Source of the DNA: an uncultured Syntrophobacteraceae bacterium
GTDB taxonomy: Bacteria > Desulfobacterota > Syntrophobacteria > Syntrophobacterales > Syntrophobacteraceae
Length of the DNA: 5,672 bases
Direction: 5' to 3'
Assembly (NCBI GenBank): GCA_937889795.1
Contig: CALBZH010000307.1
Span: 1-5,672 of the forward strand
The position numbers were made by a program, and so were the translations under genes. The notes under the pieces were generated by a model. That model ran no database searches and was not told the origin of the DNA. It saw nothing but the letters and a program-made list of their open reading frames with translations. This document shows, piece after piece, positions 5,641 to 5,672 of the stretch (its first letter is position 1; every line of letters begins with the position of its first letter).

Positions 5641-5672
5641 TGCAACCTCGATCCCGCGCTTTGCGTGCTCCT
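5608..5672 (-). pseudogene. comM: Interrupted comM/yifB (Mg-chelatase-like AAA+ ATPase), fragment running off the right edge
   Basis: Reading the minus strand from the right edge gives EHAKRGIEVAAAGGHNLFM, then L and a TAG stop at 5610-5608. The ComM/YifB family has the near-identical segment GQExxKRGLEIxAAGGHNLLLIGPPGTGKT just before and through its Walker A motif. Here the match ends exactly where IGPPGTGKT should follow, so the ATP-binding loop and everything after it have been separated. In known bacteria ComM is a hexameric helicase that aids branch migration during natural transformation. The fragment would make an inactive product in situ. Its base composition (about two thirds GC) differs from the adjoining element. 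The N-terminal part should lie beyond the right edge, and the C-terminal part past the far end of the element. The identification rests on about 19 residues but is highly specific. Confidence 0.8.

Noticed and set aside
1..5672. CRISPR array, tRNA or rRNA genes
   Set aside because: No regularly spaced long direct repeats with unique spacers and no cloverleaf or rRNA-like sequence were seen on either strand.

Overview
The window looks like one end of an integrated mobile element (genomic island) in a bacterium. Strong Shine-Dalgarno sequences, GTG starts and overlapping genes are all bacterial habits. The last ~60 bases on the right are about two thirds GC and read as a broken fragment of the host gene comM/yifB, whereas the element, especially its serine recombinase gene and central spacer, is visibly more AT-rich. 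A moderately to highly GC-rich host is suggested; I cannot name the phylum.

Left half (1-2370, all minus strand): a compact three-gene operon. A 72-residue ribbon-helix-helix (RHH) protein comes first, followed 10 bases later by a complete DNA cytosine-C5 methyltransferase. A second, different C5 methyltransferase follows with an 8-base overlap and runs off the left edge after 321 residues. The second gene has no stop codon in the window and starts with GTG, so it is easily missed; a 165-codon plus-strand open frame at 188-685 is only its antisense shadow. Two tandem C5 methyltransferases behind a small DNA-binding protein suggest a modification or restriction-modification module. No restriction enzyme is visible; if there is one, it lies to the left of position 1.

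Centre (2371-2805): a non-coding spacer between divergent operons, unusually rich in dyad symmetry. It holds a good candidate promoter for the methylase operon, with regularly spaced octamers over it. Next is a 100-base cluster of nested and abutting inverted repeats. Last is a 36-base inverted repeat built like a tyrosine-recombinase core site (dif-like, ATAA-6-TTAT centre), with a third copy of its arm just before the recombinase start codon.

Right half (2806-5568, all plus strand): a second operon encoding a short tyrosine recombinase, a 59-residue RHH protein and a 623-residue large serine recombinase, with gaps of 16 and 2 bases. The serine recombinase is the likely integrase, because about 40 bases after its stop codon the host comM fragment begins, cut just before its Walker A motif. 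The tyrosine recombinase probably acts at the dif-like site upstream of it, or on another DNA, and may have a separate job (inversion, resolution or autoregulation).
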